Shown piece after piece: positions 32,716-41,812 of a DNA stretch of 64,000 nucleotides. The stretch spans positions 124,001-188,000 of the forward strand of contig NZ_AUIY01000005.1 in NCBI RefSeq assembly GCF_000423945.1, given 5' to 3'. Source of the DNA: Butyrivibrio sp. XPD2002 (GTDB taxonomy: Bacteria; Bacillota; Clostridia; Lachnospirales; Lachnospiraceae). Numbering within the stretch: position 1 is the stretch's first letter; the number at the start of each line of letters is the position of its first letter. The notes beneath the pieces were generated by a model. It ran no database searches and was not told where the DNA came from. It saw only the letters and a list, made by a program, of their open reading frames with translations. The position numbers were made by a program, and so were the translations under genes.

Positions 32716-34290
32716 TCAATTTTTTAATATACCACTGTCATATAAGCCGCCGCGTTCCCCAAGAACCTCCTCAAGTCCCATTGACTTAAGACGTCCATAT
32801 TCCTCTTCCTGCATTCTGTCGAAATCAGCAGGAGGACAGCACATAAGATTGTAAACATATTCCACAAGTGCTGTATCAAGATCCACCTGATATTTTGCTT
32901 CCGAATCCAGTACCAGACTGTTTCCGGGGAACGTAAACTGATCCTGTACGCACAGATCATAGAAATAATCAAACCACTCCTCAGTCTCCCACTTGCAGTT
33001 CTGAGTCCATGTGGAAACCTGAGCGTCTTTTTTATCAACAAAATCAAAATGCTGATTCACAATGCAGTAATCATCCGGATTGCCGGGATATCCATGACTG
33101 AACAGCGCATCCTTCGCCATGGCCATTGCTGCACCTTCTTCAGTCTTTTCATGATCCGGAGTATAGTTGACCATCTCAGCTATAGCAGGATCGGCAAGCC
33201 AGTTCAGATATTTGATAACGGCATCTGTCTTATTCTTACTGGATGCCGGAACCATTACATACAAACCATAATCAGGCTCTGTTACATTGCGATATCCACC
33301 ATCCTTAAGATCAAAGCACAGTAGCGGACTCACCTCGACCTTCTGATCAGTCTTCTTCATTTCAGAAATATATGTAAAAGGAGACATTGTATCATCAACA
33401 AAAAATCCTGCCCTGCCCTCGGTGACATCCTTTATATATTTGGAATTATCCGTATCAGCCGTAAAATCAAGTGAGATTATCCCATCATTATACAGCCTGT
33501 TTAGTTCTCTTATTCCTTCTATGGCGCCGTCAGCAACCACCATATATCTCTCTGAATAAATAAATGCATCCCTGTCAGAAAGACCATCCACATAGGATCC
33601 CACAAAGCCCTGATAAAAACGTTCCGAATGAATATCCCCGCCCATAGCCCAGGGAATCACGTTATCAACACCTGCGGGATTTTGTTCCTTAACAGCATAC
33701 AGATACTCAATAAGCTGCTTTTTATTAGTAGGAACATCCATGCCCATCATATCGCACCAGTCTTTTCTTATATAAGCCATGTGCCTGGGCGCTTTGAAGC
33801 CTCTTCTCTTCATTACTGCAACCTGAAGATCATTGTAGGCTCCCATATACTGAATGTCGCCAATATATTTTTTAATGTTATCGCCGTATTTTTCCAGCGA
33901 ATCCGTAAGATCAGTGACCTTACCCTGCTTAGTCATATACCCAAACACCGAGGATGAATAGGTGAAAATGATATCCGGAGCAGTTCCCTCGTCCACCATC
34001 TTCTTTATGGTAGTATCAGAGGTGGACCTGTCCACACTTACAAAATGGAGATTTATTCCATACTCATCCTTCACCTTTGCTCTTATCCAGTTAGCAAGGG
34101 CGTTATCATCAGCAGTATATCCTTCGGGGAAATTACCTCTGTCCCACACCATGCAGGTGATGGAGTTTTCATCATCTGCCGAGTAGTCAGTGGCAGCCTC
34201 TTCCTTTGACTTAAAAATGGAACATCCCGCACAGGAAACGAGCAGGGATAATGTTAAAATCGTGCTAATTGTCCTGGAAAAAATACGCAT
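32716..34290 (-). CDS. Extracellular solute-binding lipoprotein, family 1
   Basis: 524 residues. Lipoprotein signal peptide with SLLVSCAGC (lipobox Cys near residue 23). The mature part is an ABC-importer binding protein of the large sugar-binding kind: VDRSTSDTTIKKMVDEGTAPDIIFTYSS, RKDWCDMMGMDVPTNKKQLIEYLYAVKEQNP, GRAGFFVDDTMSP and the C-terminal hinge. No permease or ATPase genes are adjacent, so it works with a transporter encoded elsewhere or only senses. It lies directly after a LacI-type regulator gene and near malQ, which suggests an alpha-glucan or other sugar ligand; this is inference. Confidence 0.85.
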   Translation of the reverse strand: MRIFSRTISTILTLSLLVSCAGCSIFKSKEEAATDYSADDENSITCMVWDRGNFPEGYTADDNALANWIRAKVKDEYGINLHFVSVDRSTSDTTIKKMVDEGTAPDIIFTYSSSVFGYMTKQGKVTDLTDSLEKYGDNIKKYIGDIQYMGAYNDLQVAVMKRRGFKAPRHMAYIRKDWCDMMGMDVPTNKKQLIEYLYAVKEQNPAGVDNVIPWAMGGDIHSERFYQGFVGSYVDGLSDRDAFIYSERYMVVADGAIEGIRELNRLYNDGIISLDFTADTDNSKYIKDVTEGRAGFFVDDTMSPFTYISEMKKTDQKVEVSPLLCFDLKDGGYRNVTEPDYGLYVMVPASSKNKTDAVIKYLNWLADPAIAEMVNYTPDHEKTEEGAAMAMAKDALFSHGYPGNPDDYCIVNQHFDFVDKKDAQVSTWTQNCKWETEEWFDYFYDLCVQDQFTFPGNSLVLDSEAKYQVDLDTALVEYVYNLMCCPPADFDRMQEEEYGRLKSMGLEEVLGERGGLYDSGILKN

Positions 34291-34338
34291 AGCCTGTCCT
34301 CGTTAAACTTCGTCCGCCTGTTACTCCGAACGAAAAAA

Positions 34339-35379
34339 CTAATGACTGTTACTCTGAGTTGATTCACCAACACATAGCTCCGCAGGAAAAGTGATATGCC
34401 TGTGGGAGCTTCTCGATTCTATAATGTCAAACAGCAGCTTTACTGTTTCTCTGGAAATCTGATCAAGGGGCTGCTTAATGGTAGTGAGTCTGGGATTGAT
34501 ATATCTGCCAATCTCCATCCCATCAAAACCGCACACGCTTATATCCTCCGGAACCTTAAGTCCCGCATCTGCTATGGCACGAATGGCACCAATCGCCAGA
34601 AGATCCGTTGCACAGAAAACCGCTGTAAATTCTCTTCCTGATGAAAGCATTCTCTGCATGGTCCTGTAACCATTTTCCACCGAAAAGTGTTCCATGGTCT
34701 GATCAACGTAGAAAACAAGTCCCTCGTCAACCGCCATACCACGCTCAAGATATGCATCCTTGTAGCCCTCAAGTCTGAGGTGCCCTACAGATCTTCTACC
34801 CATAGCCTCAGTGATGATGGCTATATTCTTATGTCCCAGATTCATGAGATACTGGGTCATATGCCTTGCTTCAAGCCTGTCGTCAACCGATACGGTAGAA
34901 AACTCGTTTCGGCCTTCCTCCTCAAGAAAGGATGCTCCAATCGTTGAGAAAACCGCCGGAATTTTAAGCTCATTGAGCTTGAGCCTGGACTGCTCAGAGC
35001 CTCCACCAAGGAAAATGATTCCCCTTAGTCTCTTCTCCGTCTCCAGCTCCATAGCTACATCAGCCTCTTCCTCATCAGCCTCAACATGACGCAGGACAAG
35101 TGCATACTTCTGTCTGTCTATCTCCTGCTCGATGATATCGATCATCGGGGAGAAAAAGGGATTGGTTACTCCCTTTATAAGTACACCGATGCATTTAGCA
35201 TCGGTGCGTTTAAGGTTACGCGCACTGTCATTGGGGACAAATCCTGTCTCCCTTATGACAGCCATTATTCGTTCGCGTGTTTTGGCGCTAACATCAGGGT
35301 GACCATTTATCACCCTGGATACGGTGCTAACGCCGACACCGCACATTTTTGCAACATCAACTATGGTTATTTTAGACAT
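34339..35379 (-). CDS. LacI family transcriptional regulator
   Basis: 346 residues from ATG 35379, with GGAAGAAG upstream; the frame extends 33 codons further but into malQ without family resemblance. The HTH is ITIVDVAKMCGVGVSTVSRVINGHPDVSAKTRERI, with hinge NDSARNLKRTDAKCIGVL, followed by a periplasmic-binding-like sensor domain (ending VCGFDGMEIGRYINPRLTTIKQPLDQISRETVKLL). The start overlaps the malQ stop by 8 bases. It probably controls malQ and the binding-protein gene in response to a sugar. Confidence 0.92.
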   Translation of the reverse strand: MSKITIVDVAKMCGVGVSTVSRVINGHPDVSAKTRERIMAVIRETGFVPNDSARNLKRTDAKCIGVLIKGVTNPFFSPMIDIIEQEIDRQKYALVLRHVEADEEEADVAMELETEKRLRGIIFLGGGSEQSRLKLNELKIPAVFSTIGASFLEEEGRNEFSTVSVDDRLEARHMTQYLMNLGHKNIAIITEAMGRRSVGHLRLEGYKDAYLERGMAVDEGLVFYVDQTMEHFSVENGYRTMQRMLSSGREFTAVFCATDLLAIGAIRAIADAGLKVPEDISVCGFDGMEIGRYINPRLTTIKQPLDQISRETVKLLFDIIESRSSHRHITFPAELCVGESTQSNSH

Positions 35380-36907
35380 TTGAACTTCTTCCGTAGGTCT
35401 TAGCCATATCAAGCATGCGTGCAGCAAGCTCGTCAGTAAGAACACCATCCTCCATACGCCATGTCCAGTTCTTGCCAAGTGTAGAAGGAGTGTTTATTCT
35501 TGCCTCTTTTCCAAGTCCCAGATAATCCTGCATGGGAATAACTGCTGTATTTGAAACTGATGCAAATGTAGCTCTGATAAACTCCCATACAATATCCTTA
35601 TTGGAGCGGATATTCAGATACTTCTTGGCAAACTTCTTATCAGCTCTCGGAATTGAATTGTACCATCCAAGAGTTGTCTCATTATCATGAGTTCCTGTGT
35701 AAACAATACTGTTCTGCACATAGTTGTGAGGAAGGTAATCACTCTCTTCTCTCGCATCAAAAGCGAACTGAAGGATCTTCATTCCGGGGAAGCCTGTTCT
35801 ATGAACAAGTCTTATTACAGAAGGTGTAAGGTATCCAAGGTCCTCTGCGATAACTCTAAGATCACCAAGCTCTTTTTTCATAGCCTCGAAAAGCTTGTAG
35901 CCGGGTCCCTTTACCCACTTACCGTGCTCAGCAGTAGGATCACCAAACGGAATTGAATAGTACTCATCAAAACCGCGGAAATGATCGATACGGATTACAT
36001 CATAAAGCTCATAGCAGCTCTTTATACGGTTGATCCACCACTTAAAGCCTGTCTTTTCATGATATTCCCACTTATACAGAGGATTGCCCCAGAGCTGACC
36101 GGTTCTTGCAAAAGCATCCGGAGGGCAGCCTGCAACAGCAGTGGGCATATTCTTCTTATCAAGCTGGAAAAGCTTGGGATTAGCCCATGTATCTGCTGAG
36201 TCAAATGCAACATAAATCGGAATGTCACCGATGATATCAATGCCCTTTTCGTTAGCATAGGCCTTGAGATCGAACCACTGTGTCATGAAAAGGTACTGAA
36301 TAAACTCATGGAATCTGATTCTGTCAGCGTGCTTAACCCTTGCTTCTTCAATGGCCTCTTTTTGTCTGAGCTTCAAGCCTTCCGGCCACTCTACCCAGCT
36401 AAGTCCGTCATAGCGCTTTTTAAGTGCCATATAAAGAGCATAGTCAGGAAGCCAGTCAGCGTTCTGTTTTACAAACTTATCGAATCCAGCCTTAAACTCC
36501 TTGGCAGGCTTTTTTGTGCTGGTATCTGACAGACCACTGTTTACAAACGCTTTGTATAAAACGTCATAACGTGTCTTGAAAAGTCTTGCATAATTGATGA
36601 CCTTATCATCAGAGCCAAAATCAACCTTGTCCACTTCCTCTTGTGTGAGAAACTTCATTTCAATAAGCTTCTCAAGATCTATAAAATACGGATTACCCGC
36701 ATAAGTAGAGAAGGACTGATACGGTGAATCACCGTAGCTTGTAGGTCCAAGTGGAAGAATCTGCCAATATCTCTGGCCTGACTTTGCCAGAAAATCCACA
36801 AAATCATACGCTTCCTTTGAAAAAGCACCGATTCCGTACTTTGATGGCAAACTAAATACAGGCATCAAAACGCCACATGCTCTTTTATTATTTACTTTCT
36901 TAGCCAT
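35372..36907 (-). CDS. malQ: 4-alpha-glucanotransferase
   Basis: 511 residues of glycoside hydrolase family 77. Motifs: RACGVLMPVFSLPSKYGIG at the N-terminus, YWQILPLGPTSYGDSPYQS, DIPIYVAFDSADTWANP, RIDHFRGF with the nucleophile Asp, VIAEDLGYLTPSV with the acid/base Glu, and YTGTHDNETTLGW. It transfers glucan chains in maltodextrin and glycogen metabolism in the cytoplasm. Co-transcribed with the LacI regulator (8-base overlap). Confidence 0.96.
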   Translation of the reverse strand: MAKKVNNKRACGVLMPVFSLPSKYGIGAFSKEAYDFVDFLAKSGQRYWQILPLGPTSYGDSPYQSFSTYAGNPYFIDLEKLIEMKFLTQEEVDKVDFGSDDKVINYARLFKTRYDVLYKAFVNSGLSDTSTKKPAKEFKAGFDKFVKQNADWLPDYALYMALKKRYDGLSWVEWPEGLKLRQKEAIEEARVKHADRIRFHEFIQYLFMTQWFDLKAYANEKGIDIIGDIPIYVAFDSADTWANPKLFQLDKKNMPTAVAGCPPDAFARTGQLWGNPLYKWEYHEKTGFKWWINRIKSCYELYDVIRIDHFRGFDEYYSIPFGDPTAEHGKWVKGPGYKLFEAMKKELGDLRVIAEDLGYLTPSVIRLVHRTGFPGMKILQFAFDAREESDYLPHNYVQNSIVYTGTHDNETTLGWYNSIPRADKKFAKKYLNIRSNKDIVWEFIRATFASVSNTAVIPMQDYLGLGKEARINTPSTLGKNWTWRMEDGVLTDELAARMLDMAKTYGRSSNV

Positions 36908-36985
36908 TTTTTCTAAATCCTCTATATTCTCTGAAACTATAATTATTTTAATAACTGCTTGCGCAGGCTATGAGCAACTGACGGC

Positions 36986-37912
36986 TCATAGTCCGTTATC
37001 TCTGATACCCCAGATAAGATTACGCCACTGCTCCATCTGTTCCGTAGTCATGAAACCATTGGATGTGCCCATGTAACCGATCTTGTAGGATGAGAATAAG
37101 AGTGCATTCTTAATGGAATTAACAGAATCCTCTGTCTCCTGATAATAGTGCAGGAAGCATGAGAAAAGAGCATTACCGGCACCGACAGTATTAACAACCT
37201 CGTTGGTCTTTACCGTCTTGTAATCGGCAATGAACTCACCTTTTCTGTCAAAGAGAATAACACCCTTAGAACCACGGCCCATGATAATAATATCTGTTCC
37301 GTAGGTCTTACTGATTCCTCTTATGAAATCATACGGATCCTCCTCGAGCTGATCATCCGAGAAATAAAGGATTGAAGCAGCGTCAAGGAAATCCCTGTTA
37401 TATTTTTCTTTTTCCCTGCAGAAATTACGGATATTAACCGCAACCTTCCTGCCGTTCTCAGCGGCAGCAATTGCAAAGGGTCTGCAGAAATTAGCATTGG
37501 CCAGAACTACCATATCAGCCCAGCTGGCAAGCGGAGCAAACATAGACATATCGTAGACCTTGTCACGCAGATCCTTGATATCCTCGAATATCTGTCTTCT
37601 GCGTTCCTTGTCATAAAGGATCACACAGTTAGGAGTCTCCTCCATCATCTGAACCACATACTTAGTTGAAAGTTCGATATTGGTTCCCGGAGGGTTCAGG
37701 TCTTCGACTGATTTATCTCTGCCGATGATCGACATAAACTCAACCTCATCACCCAGCCATCTGAGCGCAAGAGATTCGTTATAAGCATCACCACCAAGTC
37801 CCGTATAAATTGAGTTAATCTCTGTAGTAAGCGGAGCATACTCAATCGGAACCTTGTTGACTCTTACGATTGTCTCAACCTGCGTAATACCTGCTACGAC
37901 GAATTTTCCCAT
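36986..37912 (-). CDS. PfkB-family carbohydrate kinase-like protein, catalytic Asp replaced
   Basis: 308 residues with the PfkB (ribokinase) fold: the substrate-side YTGLGGDAYNESLALRWLG near residue 38-54 and the C-terminal signature NEVVNTVGAGNALFSCFLHYY near 238-257. The standard motif is DTxGAGD, where the last Asp is the catalytic base; here it is Asn247, and the first Asp is Asn241. The anion-hole glycines are kept. It may be a sugar-binding pseudokinase, or use a different base. AAGGAGG lies upstream of ATG 37912. It is 78 bases upstream of malQ and may belong to the same sugar operon. Confidence 0.82.
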   Translation of the reverse strand: MGKFVVAGITQVETIVRVNKVPIEYAPLTTEINSIYTGLGGDAYNESLALRWLGDEVEFMSIIGRDKSVEDLNPPGTNIELSTKYVVQMMEETPNCVILYDKERRRQIFEDIKDLRDKVYDMSMFAPLASWADMVVLANANFCRPFAIAAAENGRKVAVNIRNFCREKEKYNRDFLDAASILYFSDDQLEEDPYDFIRGISKTYGTDIIIMGRGSKGVILFDRKGEFIADYKTVKTNEVVNTVGAGNALFSCFLHYYQETEDSVNSIKNALLFSSYKIGYMGTSNGFMTTEQMEQWRNLIWGIRDNGL

Positions 37913-37948
37913 GTGTGCCTCCTTTAAAACCGGCCGTCAAGCCGTCAT

Positions 37949-38551
37949 TTAATCGTACGAAATCGCACGAAGCATTTCCATGTACTTTAAAACTTCTTCA
38001 TAGTAGTCTTCCGGCTGGAAAACGCCCTCCTGAAACATCTTTTCCAGTATCTCTTTGTTCACCATCTGGATCATGTCATCAACAATCTGATAATTAGCCT
38101 CAGGCTTAAACCTGGTGATATCTCCCCTATCCAGGTTCTTCCTGATGGATTCATCGTAATTCTCACGAGTTTCAAGAATAGCAGAAGCTGCCTCCGGTGT
38201 GTCCTCCACCGCAGCGCTGTACATAAACAGCTTAATATACGGATACTGCTGCATACAAACAGAGTACACCCTCTCTATTTCCTCTCGTATTGTGAAAAAA
38301 TCGGTGATATCCCTAGAAACGCCTGTTGTAATCTCCAAATTAATTACACGCACACTGTAATCATAAACAAATTGATACAATCCAAGCTTTGTTTCAAAAT
38401 AGTGAAATATTAGTCCTTTACTGATACCGGCCATCTTCACAATATCGTCTGTACTGGCATGCATATAACCACCAAGAGCAAAAGCTCTCAGCGCTGCATT
38501 GATAATACGATCTTGCTTTTCTTTCTTAAGATCAAAAAATTTTTCGTTCAT
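37949..38551 (-). CDS. TetR family transcriptional regulator
   Basis: 200 residues. The N-terminal HTH is KQDRIINAALRAFALGGYMHASTDDIVKMAGISKGLIFHYFETKLGLYQFV, a clear TetR DNA-binding domain; the C-terminal two-thirds bind an unknown ligand. AGGAGAAA precedes ATG 38551. A 10-base palindrome lies just downstream of its predicted promoter, so autorepression is likely. It is divergent from the small membrane protein at 38721. Confidence 0.9.
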   Translation of the reverse strand: MNEKFFDLKKEKQDRIINAALRAFALGGYMHASTDDIVKMAGISKGLIFHYFETKLGLYQFVYDYSVRVINLEITTGVSRDITDFFTIREEIERVYSVCMQQYPYIKLFMYSAAVEDTPEAASAILETRENYDESIRKNLDRGDITRFKPEANYQIVDDMIQMVNKEILEKMFQEGVFQPEDYYEEVLKYMEMLRAISYD

Positions 38552-38578
38552 GAAAAAACATTTCTCCTAAAATTGACC

Positions 38579-38588
38579 GGACTAGTCC
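38579..38588. promoter_or_regulatory. Probable TetR operator
   Basis: GGACTAGTCC is a perfect palindrome flanked by near-symmetric ATTGA and TCAAT. It lies 28 bases before the tetR start and just downstream of its -10 box. Confidence 0.55.
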
Positions 38589-38593
38589 ATTTC

Positions 38594-38622
38594 AATATAG
38601 CATTTTATGTACCTTTTTTCAA
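38594..38622 (-). promoter_or_regulatory. Promoter of the TetR gene
   Basis: On the minus strand TTGAAA (38622-38617), a 17-base spacer and TATATT (38599-38594). Confidence 0.6.
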
Positions 38623-38648
38623 CGATTTGAACGCAAATGCTTTTCTTA

Positions 38649-38676
38649 TTGAATAAATTGTATTATCATTTATAGT
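38649..38676 (+). promoter_or_regulatory. Promoter of the small acidic membrane protein gene
   Basis: TTGAAT (38649-38654), a 16-base spacer and TATAGT (38671-38676), 45 bases before the ATG at 38721. Confidence 0.5.
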
Positions 38677-38720
38677 ACAGAACCAAGCGAAAAAATTTTT
38701 TCATTATAAAGGGGGTTCCA

Positions 38721-39056
38721 ATGTCCAAACATTTTGGTAAAGTATTTTTGTTTGCAGCCGCTGCCGGTGCTGCCGCTGCTGGTGTATATTATTATCTCAC
38801 TCAGAAGGATTCTGAATTATCAGAGGATTTCGATGGTTTTGAAGATTACGATGACTTTGATGATTTTGAAGATGATGACACAAGCGGTTCATGGGGCCGT
38901 CGCTACGTTAATCTCTCAAGCTCTTCAGAAAAGGCAGACACAGAGGAAGCTTCTACTGATACCGAAGCTCCTGCTCCTGATAAGACAGAGGAGTTCTTCG
39001 ACGATGACGAAGATGACGACATCAGTGATCTTAAGAAAATGGATGGCGCACTTTGA
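38721..39056 (+). CDS. Small acidic membrane-anchored protein
   Basis: 111 residues: an N-terminal Ala-rich membrane segment (VFLFAAAAGAAAAGVYYYL) and then a very acidic, low-complexity tail (DGFEDYDDFDDFEDDD near residue 38-53; EFFDDDEDDDISDL near 95). AAAGGGGG precedes ATG 38721 and a terminator follows the stop, so it is a real single-gene unit. No family is recognised. Similar short 'YtxH-like' membrane proteins exist in Firmicutes, but the resemblance is general. It is one of four plus-strand genes in the window. Confidence 0.65.
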   Translation: MSKHFGKVFLFAAAAGAAAAGVYYYLTQKDSELSEDFDGFEDYDDFDDFEDDDTSGSWGRRYVNLSSSSEKADTEEASTDTEAPAPDKTEEFFDDDEDDDISDLKKMDGAL

Positions 39057-39074
39057 ATTAATGGCAAAACAAAA

Positions 39075-39094
39075 TCCCCGGTTTATACCGGGGA
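39075..39094 (+). terminator. Terminator after the small acidic protein gene
   Basis: TCCCCGGT-TTAT-ACCGGGGA forms a perfect 8-bp stem followed by CTTTTTAT; it lies between convergent genes. Confidence 0.88.
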
Positions 39095-39103
39095 CTTTTT
39101 ATA

Positions 39104-39973
39104 TCATCCTTCAGGTGCTGCAGCTGCTGCCTGCGCAGCTTTTTTCTTTTCAGCCACAATTTCCTTTAGTTCATTAGCCTTATCCTTAATTCTGGAATTA
39201 GCTGTTCTGGAAGTAAGAATATTGGAAATCATTCTGATAGCAATATCAAATTCATCAACTTCCATTGCAACCGCCGCCATCAGATAATCTGTCGTAGTTT
39301 CATCCATACCTGCAATCTGAGACTCACTCTGCCTTGCAAGCACAAATCCGTCCAGAGCCTTCTTTAAAAGCTCCTTCTCTTCTGCCTCGTTCTTCTTTTT
39401 CTTCTCCTCATAATCCGGAGCCGAAGGATCAAGATGCTCTGTCTCTCCTCTTATAAGCCAGGCCATCTTAAGACAAAGATAAGCTTTCTCGGAATTCTTG
39501 GCCTTTTTCACCATCGCAGAAGCGATCGCAAGCTCATAGCGCACGCGGGCCTCTTCGTAGGAATAGGTCTTGGTACCGAAGGTCTGCTTCTTGTAGTTGG
39601 AACTTATCTTGCTCTTAACCTCATCAATCTGGAACTTTGTGAGCGGAGCAAAAAACTTTGCCAGAACCGAATAGCCACAACGAGGACATGTAACCACTTC
39701 ATATTTACTGGGATCCATCTCATTGTATACCGGGCGAAGATCCATATCCTGGCTCTTCATCCTTACCTTACCTGACCTCAGTGTCTTTACATCAAACTGT
39801 GTCTCACAGATAGGGCAGGTATATTTCTTATCAAAAAGAAGTGTCTCCTCATTGATGACAACAGCAGGCTTTTTTTCTTCTTCCTTCTGCTCCTTCTTTT
39901 TTGGATCTTCATATAGCTCTTCATTTTCTAATGCACCAAGACCAAACTTTTTTAATCCATCCAAAAATCCCAT
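39104..39973 (-). CDS. DUF2225 domain-containing protein
   Basis: 289 residues. After a charged N-terminus there is a zinc-binding CPICETQF...CPRCGYS pair (about residues 54-103) with FDVKTLRSGKVRMKSQDMDLRPVYNEMDP between them, the DUF2225 signature, and then a helical TPR-like part (AIASAMVKKAKNSEKAYLCLKMAWLIRGE...). The function is unknown; in Clostridia it is a common cytoplasmic protein. The C-terminus is Ala-rich. Confidence 0.85.
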   Translation of the reverse strand: MGFLDGLKKFGLGALENEELYEDPKKKEQKEEEKKPAVVINEETLLFDKKYTCPICETQFDVKTLRSGKVRMKSQDMDLRPVYNEMDPSKYEVVTCPRCGYSVLAKFFAPLTKFQIDEVKSKISSNYKKQTFGTKTYSYEEARVRYELAIASAMVKKAKNSEKAYLCLKMAWLIRGETEHLDPSAPDYEEKKKKNEAEEKELLKKALDGFVLARQSESQIAGMDETTTDYLMAAVAMEVDEFDIAIRMISNILTSRTANSRIKDKANELKEIVAEKKKAAQAAAAAPEG

Positions 39974-40048
39974 GCTTTTTACCCCTCATTGCTGATAGTC
40001 ATTAAATCTGACAATAGTTACATGGTAGTGCAAAATATTCCAAAAGCA

Positions 40049-41710
40049 TCAAGCTTTAGGCAGTACAAAAGAACTCTTGAGTGAAACTATTCTGTTAAAT
40101 ACAGGAGCTCCGTCCTTGGAATCCTTGCTGTCAACGCAGAAGAATCCGTTTCTTACGAACTGGAACTTATCATAAGCCTTTGCTTCCATAAGCTCAGGCT
40201 CAAGCTTTGCATTCTTAATTACAGTGATGGAATTGGGGTTGAGGTTAAGTGAACCATCCTCGTTGTATACGCCCTTCTCCTCATCAATGATATTCTTATA
40301 GAGGCGAACCTCGGCCTCACCGCACTTCTCAGCTGATACCCAGTGAATTGTTCCCTTCACCTTTCTGCCGTCCGGGCTGTCTCCACCCTTGGTTGCAGGA
40401 TCGTATGTGCAGTGGATCTCGGTAACAACTCCGTTCTCATCCTTAACGCAGCCTGTGCAGGTTACGAAATAAGCATTCATGAGACGAACCTCGTTGCCGG
40501 GGAAAAGTCTGAAGTACTTCTTCGGAGGCTCCTCCATGAAGTCCTCACGCTCTATCCACAGCTCCTTGCCAAAAGGAATCTCTCTGCTTCCGAGCTCCGG
40601 TGCTTCCTTATTGTTCTCGATGGGAAGCATCTCAACCTGTCCTTCCGGATAGTTATCGATGATAAGCTTAACCGGATCAAGGATTGCCATCATTCTCTTA
40701 GCCTTAGGCTTTAAGTCTTCACGGATGCAATACTCAAGCATTGCATAATCAGCTGTTGAGTTAGCCTTACTGATACCACAGAGCTCTACGAACTTCTGAA
40801 TAGACTCGGGAGTAAATCCGCGACGTCTGAGTGCTGCGATTGAAACAAGTCTGGGATCATCCCATCCGTCAACAATTCCATCCTCAACAAGCTTCTTAAT
40901 ATATCTTTTTCCTGTTACGACATTCTGCAGATAAAGCTTTGCAAACTCGATCTGGCGCGGAGGATTCTTATATCCGCACTCGATCTTAACCCAGTCATAT
41001 AAAGGTCTGTGGTCCTCAAACTCAAGGGTACAGATTGAATGTGTGATTCCCTCCTCTGCATCCTCTATAGGATGAGCAAAGTCATACATAGGATAGATGC
41101 ACCACTTGTCGCCTGTGCGTGCATGTGACATGTGTGCTACTCTGTAGATGATCGGGTCACGCATGTTGATGTTAGGTGATGACATGTCGATCTTGGCACG
41201 AAGTGTCATAGCACCGTCTTCAACATTACCGCTCTTCATCTCCTCAAAGAGTCTTAAGTTCTCCTCTACACTTCTGTCCCTGTTGGGATCATTCTTACCG
41301 GGCTCAGTAAGTGTTCCTCTATACTCACGCATCTCCTCAGCTGTAAGCTCGGAAACGTAAGCCTTGCCATTTTTTATAAGCTTAACTGCATTCTCATACA
41401 TCTTGTCGAAGTAATCTGATGCATAAAAAAGTCTGTCCTCGTAGTCAGCGCCAAGCCAGTTAACGTCCTCGATAATAGCGTCCATGAACTCTGACTTTTC
41501 TTTGGTGGGATTTGTATCATCAAATCTCATGTTGAACTTACCGTTGTACTCCTTGGCAAGTCCGTAATTCAAAAGAATACTCTTTGCATGTCCTATATGT
41601 AAAAATCCGTTAGGCTCCGGAGGAAATCTTGTAACGACGTGATCGTATACGCCTTCCTTCAGGTCCTTGTCAATTTCCTGCTCAATAAAATTTCTTGATT
41701 CTTCTGCCAT
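40049..41710 (-). CDS. glnS: Glutaminyl-tRNA synthetase
   Basis: 553 residues of class I GlnRS. The HIGH motif is [12 protein letters not shown] (about residue 35), followed by [12 protein letters not shown]. The KMSKS-equivalent is [12 protein letters not shown], then [21 protein letters not shown]. The C-terminal beta-barrel anticodon-binding domains run from about 340. It charges tRNA-Gln directly with glutamine, so this organism does not depend solely on the GatCAB route. No T-box leader is visible upstream (102-base gap). Confidence 0.96.
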   Translation of the reverse strand: MAEESRNFIEQEIDKDLKEGVYDHVVTRFPPEPNGFLHIGHAKSILLNYGLAKEYNGKFNMRFDDTNPTKEKSEFMDAIIEDVNWLGADYEDRLFYASDYFDKMYENAVKLIKNGKAYVSELTAEEMREYRGTLTEPGKNDPNRDRSVEENLRLFEEMKSGNVEDGAMTLRAKIDMSSPNINMRDPIIYRVAHMSHARTGDKWCIYPMYDFAHPIEDAEEGITHSICTLEFEDHRPLYDWVKIECGYKNPPRQIEFAKLYLQNVVTGKRYIKKLVEDGIVDGWDDPRLVSIAALRRRGFTPESIQKFVELCGISKANSTADYAMLEYCIREDLKPKAKRMMAILDPVKLIIDNYPEGQVEMLPIENNKEAPELGSREIPFGKELWIEREDFMEEPPKKYFRLFPGNEVRLMNAYFVTCTGCVKDENGVVTEIHCTYDPATKGGDSPDGRKVKGTIHWVSAEKCGEAEVRLYKNIIDEEKGVYNEDGSLNLNPNSITVIKNAKLEPELMEAKAYDKFQFVRNGFFCVDSKDSKDGAPVFNRIVSLKSSFVLPKA

Positions 41711-41812
41711 TTTCTATAAATCCAACTTTCTATTTAAATATTTCCCCTCATGGCCTCCTCTCCTCTTCTTCAGAGAAGAATATGGCAAAATAGCCTTATT
41801 ACTATCATAGCA

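Noticed and set aside
36966..36994. Hairpin GGCTATGAGC / GCTCATAGTCC at the PfkB gene stop
   Set aside because: The stem is real but no T-run follows on the minus strand, so it was not called a terminator.
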